Shown here: positions 11,044 to 13,424 of the stretch, piece after piece | Layout: each line of letters begins with the position of its first letter | Numbering within the stretch: position 1 is the first letter of the stretch | From: a bacterium | GTDB lineage: Bacteria; Patescibacteria; Microgenomatia; Levybacterales; GWA1-39-11 | Reading direction: 5' to 3' | NCBI GenBank assembly: GCA_021825285.1 | Contig: JAKAHW010000012.1 | Span: 1-13,424, forward strand | DNA: 13,424 nucleotides | Position numbers and translations under genes: made by a program | The notes under the pieces: model-generated | Databases searched by the model: none | The model's input: only the letters and a program-made list of their open reading frames with translations | Told to the model about the DNA's origin: nothing

Positions 11044-12294
11044 TTATTTGTTTTTCGGAAGAATTTTATCAAATCCTGTATATTTTCTTAAAACTTCAGG
11101 AATCACAACAGATCCGTTTTCCTGCTGATAGTTTTCAAGAATTGCAATTAAAGTTCTCCCAATCGCAAATGCTGTTCCATTTAGAATTTGAACAAACTTT
11201 TTTTCTCCGCCGACTGGCGGAACCTCCTGATATTTTATGTTTAAGCGTCTTGCTTGAAAATCACCTGTTGTAGAAGTAGAAGTAACTTCTCTGTATTTCC
11301 CTTGCGTCGGAATCCAAGCTTCTACATCATACTTTCGGGAAGCAGGGAAACCTAAATCCCCTGTACACATTTTTACGACTTGATAAGGAATTCCTAATGC
11401 TTGGGAAAATTTTTCTTCAATTCCTAGTAAATATTCATGTTCTTGGTCATCTTTTCCTTCGACGACATATGAAACCATTTCTACTTTGTCAAACTGATGG
11501 ACGCGAAGAATTCCCCTCGTATCTTTTCCATAAGAACCTGCTTCCCTTCGAAATGACGAGGAGAAACCGACATATCTTTTCGGTAATTGGTTTTGAACGA
11601 AAACTTCGTTCATATGCATCGGAACAATTGATTGCTCAGCAGTCCCTACCAAAACTTTTCCATCCTCTGTCAGACGAAACATGTCTTCATCCCCACCGTT
11701 TTCCATATATCCAAGTTTTTTCATTACTTCGGCATTAATTAATGTAGGCGGGATAATTGGAGTAAATCCTTCTTTGGTTAAAGTTTCTAGGGCAAAACGG
11801 ATAAGAGCGATTTCCAATAAAACTCCTTCATTCTTTAAATATGCAAAACGCGCTCCCGACACTTTTGCCGCCCGCTCAACATCTATAATTTCCAAAAGCT
11901 CACCTAACTCCAAATGGTCTTTAGGTTTAAAAGTAAGCTTGCGAGGTTCTCCGTTTTTTCGAACAACTTCGTTGTCTCTTTCATCTTTTCCAACTTTTAC
12001 ATCATCTTTGGGGATGGTGGGAATACTTAGCAGTAAAGTATCCAAGCTTTCTTTTAATTCTTTTAGCTTGGACTCCTCCGAATCAATTTCGCCTTTTAGC
12101 TCTTTCCCGCGATCGATATTCCTTTCTTTAGCGGCAGAATTTCTTTGAGCATATAGTTCCTGAATTTTTGAGGACAACTCTCTGTATTCCCGATCCAAAC
12201 CAATTATCTTCTGCACATCAATTTCGACACCTTTATTCCTGGCGCCTTCGGCAACTTTCTCCGGATTTTCCCGTATTAATTTTAAATCGATCAT
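11044..12294 (-). CDS. serS: Seryl-tRNA synthetase
   Basis: A class II aminoacyl-tRNA synthetase that charges tRNA-Ser with serine. The N-terminal MIDLKLIRENPEKV leads to the long antiparallel coiled-coil arm (about 27-95) that holds the tRNA-Ser variable arm. Catalytic motifs: motif 2 FSSSFRREAGSYGKDTRG and LRVHQFDKVEMV, and motif 3 LNGTAFAIGRTLIAILENYQ. The serine-site loop reads VGTAEQSIVPMH instead of the common TAEVPL. Length of 416 aa is normal. Start: the ATG at 12294 gives the usual N-terminus, but an in-frame TTG at 12300 has better spacing (6 nt) to the AAGGAAG Shine-Dalgarno, which overlaps the rdgB stop; either is possible. The 3' end is duplicated downstream of the next gene. Confidence 0.95.
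   Translation of the reverse strand: MIDLKLIRENPEKVAEGARNKGVEIDVQKIIGLDREYRELSSKIQELYAQRNSAAKERNIDRGKELKGEIDSEESKLKELKESLDTLLLSIPTIPKDDVKVGKDERDNEVVRKNGEPRKLTFKPKDHLELGELLEIIDVERAAKVSGARFAYLKNEGVLLEIALIRFALETLTKEGFTPIIPPTLINAEVMKKLGYMENGGDEDMFRLTEDGKVLVGTAEQSIVPMHMNEVFVQNQLPKRYVGFSSSFRREAGSYGKDTRGILRVHQFDKVEMVSYVVEGKDDQEHEYLLGIEEKFSQALGIPYQVVKMCTGDLGFPASRKYDVEAWIPTQGKYREVTSTSTTGDFQARRLNIKYQEVPPVGGEKKFVQILNGTAFAIGRTLIAILENYQQENGSVVIPEVLRKYTGFDKILPKNK
11051..11067 (-). repeat. Direct repeat, inner copy: serS 3' end
   Basis: AAAATTCTTCCGAAAAA within the last codons of serS (K-I-L-P-K-N-K-stop). The identical 17-mer recurs 1,033 bp further along the minus strand, after the 330-aa gene. Confidence 0.7.
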
Positions 12295-12313
12295 AAGCAA
12301 ATTATACTTCCTT

Positions 12314-12868
12314 TTAAGCTTTTTTACTATCTAAAAACTCCTTAAGATTTTTTAATGCTTTCGCCCTGTGAGATATAGAGTTTTTAATTTCTTCAGGAAG
12401 TTCTCCAAAAGTTTCATCATACCCTTCGGGAACTATATAAGGATCAAAGCCCCATCCTCGTTCCCCTTTTTTTTCAACGACTTTTCCGTCAAAAGAACCT
12501 TCGATTATATGCACTTTTTTTCCGTCATGAAACCCAATTACGGCTTTTACATGAACCTTTTTATTTTTTTCAGAACCAAGCATTTTTAAAAGCAACTCAT
12601 ATCCTCCGTTGCCTGCTTCGTGTAAAAACTTTACTAACGGTCCGGGAAATCCATTCCAAGCGTCAAGGTAAACCCCAACATCCTCAACAATTAATGGTTG
12701 TTTAAGTTTTCCAAAAGCTGCTTGCGCTTTTTTTTCTACTATTTTATAAATATCAAGGGACTGAATCTCATCAAGATCAATTTCAGCTATATCCAGAGGA
12801 TGTTGTAGGATTTTTTTTGCTTCCTCAACCTTATCTTTGTTTCCGGTAACAAAAACTATTCTTCGCAT
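12314..12868 (-). CDS. rdgB: Non-canonical purine NTP pyrophosphatase (Ham1/RdgB family)
   Basis: A 184-residue (d)ITP/XTP pyrophosphatase that removes deaminated purine nucleotides from the pool, giving the monophosphate and pyrophosphate. Motifs in order: FVTGNKDKVEEAKKIL at the N-terminus (nucleotide binding, residues 6-21), VEDVGVYLDAWNGFPGPLVK (61-80, catalytic acid D63), RGWGFDPYIVPEGYDETFGEL (137-157; FDP binds base and metal) and SHRAKAL (166-172). The start ATG at 12868 is 2 nt after the lysK stop; an upstream in-frame ATG at 12934 would add 22 residues from inside lysK and would displace the conserved N-terminus, so it is rejected. It is the middle gene of the lysK-rdgB-serS operon, linking nucleotide hygiene with tRNA charging. 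Confidence 0.94.
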   Translation of the reverse strand: MRRIVFVTGNKDKVEEAKKILQHPLDIAEIDLDEIQSLDIYKIVEKKAQAAFGKLKQPLIVEDVGVYLDAWNGFPGPLVKFLHEAGNGGYELLLKMLGSEKNKKVHVKAVIGFHDGKKVHIIEGSFDGKVVEKKGERGWGFDPYIVPEGYDETFGELPEEIKNSISHRAKALKNLKEFLDSKKA

Positions 12869-12870
12869 AA

Positions 12871-13424
12871 TTATTTTGAAGCCTGTTGAAAGCGGTTTTT
12901 TACAAACTCCTGATCTAGGGAAGAAATTAGCCAAGCGGCTTTTGGACCGTGGTCTTTCCCGAGGAGAGAAACATAAATTGCGGCAAATGCGTCTTTTGAT
13001 TTAAGATCTAATTCTTTACTCAAATTGTAAATTTGTACTTGTAATTCCTCGGCATTTTTATAGCTTTGAACCTCCGAAAGTTTCAAAAGATAAGCTTTTT
13101 GGTCTTGGCTTAAATCTGAAACTTGCCCCGGAACATCTTCTTGAACAAAAAACTTGTCCTCATCCGGCGCAAATTTTTCTAGCCAAACTTTTGCATACTT
13201 TGCCCAATCCTCAGCCCCTTCTTTTTTAATTTCCTCCTGCATATTCGGCATTTGAATCCATTGAGCCAAAGTTTTAAAACGAACTTTGGGCGGCTCTTTT
13301 GGTTCTTTGATTTGAGATAGCTCATAAACTCTTGCTAAATCTTCATCTTTTTTTTCGAAAAATGCAGCAGCGGCTTCTTGATATTCATCAAAAAGTTTTG
13401 GAATAGTTTCAGGTTCTGCCGGAT
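12871..13424 (-). CDS. lysK: Class I lysyl-tRNA synthetase, C-terminal part (cut by window edge)
   Basis: About 183 residues are visible, open to the right edge of the window. The protein charges tRNA-Lys with lysine; this class I form is typical of archaea and scattered bacteria. The part seen is the C-terminal anticodon-binding helical region: LFDEYQEAAAAFFEKKDED, LARVYELSQIKEP, PPKVRFKTLAQWIQMPNM, then near the end AAIYVSLLGKDHGPKAAWLI followed by SSLDQEFVKNRF, which matches the 'LYxALLGxxxGPRAGxLI' tail of LysK. The catalytic domain with HIGH and KMSKS lies outside the window, so the call rests on the tail only. A TTG at 13269 could look like a start, but the frame continues upstream with convincing LysRS sequence, so it is internal. 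Confidence 0.82.
   Translation of the reverse strand, partial: PAEPETIPKLFDEYQEAAAAFFEKKDEDLARVYELSQIKEPKEPPKVRFKTLAQWIQMPNMQEEIKKEGAEDWAKYAKVWLEKFAPDEDKFFVQEDVPGQVSDLSQDQKAYLLKLSEVQSYKNAEELQVQIYNLSKELDLKSKDAFAAIYVSLLGKDHGPKAAWLISSLDQEFVKNRFQQASK

Noticed and set aside
12869..12934. Upstream in-frame ATG for rdgB at 12934
   Set aside because: It would add 22 residues wholly inside lysK before the conserved RRIVFVTGNKDK start, and ATG at 12868 lies right after the lysK stop.
13267..13269. TTG start giving a separate 132-aa protein
   Set aside because: The frame stays open to the window edge and the upstream part matches the LysRS helical domain, so this is an internal Leu codon.
1..13424. 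CRISPR array, insertion sequence, tRNA or rRNA gene
   Set aside because: No regularly spaced repeats, no transposase-like protein, and no tRNA or rRNA signatures were found on either strand.

Overview
This 13.4 kb AT-rich window looks like chromosomal DNA from a bacterium of the Candidate Phyla Radiation, most likely Microgenomates-like. That placement is inferred from the gene mix: a class I (archaeal-type) lysyl-tRNA synthetase, DUF5666/DUF5667-like envelope proteins, many small lineage-specific proteins and very tight gene packing. UGA is an ordinary stop here (the GlsB-like and sigma genes end in it) and a release factor 2 gene starts at the left edge, so the code is the standard one.

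Layout. Left edge, minus strand: a small membrane protein followed 2 nt later by prfB (cut by the edge). Back to back with it, plus strand: a MazG-like NTP pyrophosphatase, an OmpR-type response regulator, a GlsB/YeaQ-type membrane protein with a strong terminator, then a soluble GAF-histidine kinase. The kinase and regulator probably form one two-component system. Middle, minus strand: a 109-aa unknown protein (its 3' end overlaps the kinase), a membrane-anchored putative double-psi beta-barrel protein, and an ECF sigma factor overlapping its likely membrane anti-sigma (DUF5667-like). Divergent from the sigma gene is a secreted DUF5666-like protein preceded by an ECF-type promoter motif. This looks like one envelope-stress module.

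Right half, minus strand: a housekeeping operon lysK (class I LysRS, cut by the edge) - rdgB - serS - a 330-aa unknown protein, spaced 2, 13-19 and 2 nt apart, ending in a U-run terminator; then a 460-bp stretch without a long gene; then secA. That stretch holds a 10-codon micro-ORF (M-A-K-K-A-K-K-K-K-K) with a near-perfect Shine-Dalgarno, surrounded by a chain of hairpins and followed by a terminator-like stem 58 bp upstream of secA.

Most notable observations. (1) The 330-aa unknown gene is bracketed by 17-bp direct copies of the serS 3' end; the outer copy still encodes K-I-L-P-K-K-S-stop against K-I-L-P-K-N-K-stop in serS, so the gene looks inserted between serS and its terminator. (2) The poly-lysine micro-ORF sits in a structured leader with mutually exclusive hairpins ahead of secA, which could be a leader-peptide attenuator or an independent tiny gene. 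(3) Five genes have a -10 hexamer ending exactly 6 nt before the ATG, which predicts leaderless mRNAs as the default here, in contrast to the two genes with very strong Shine-Dalgarno sequences. (4) prfB lacks the usual programmed-frameshift stop in its first 41 codons.
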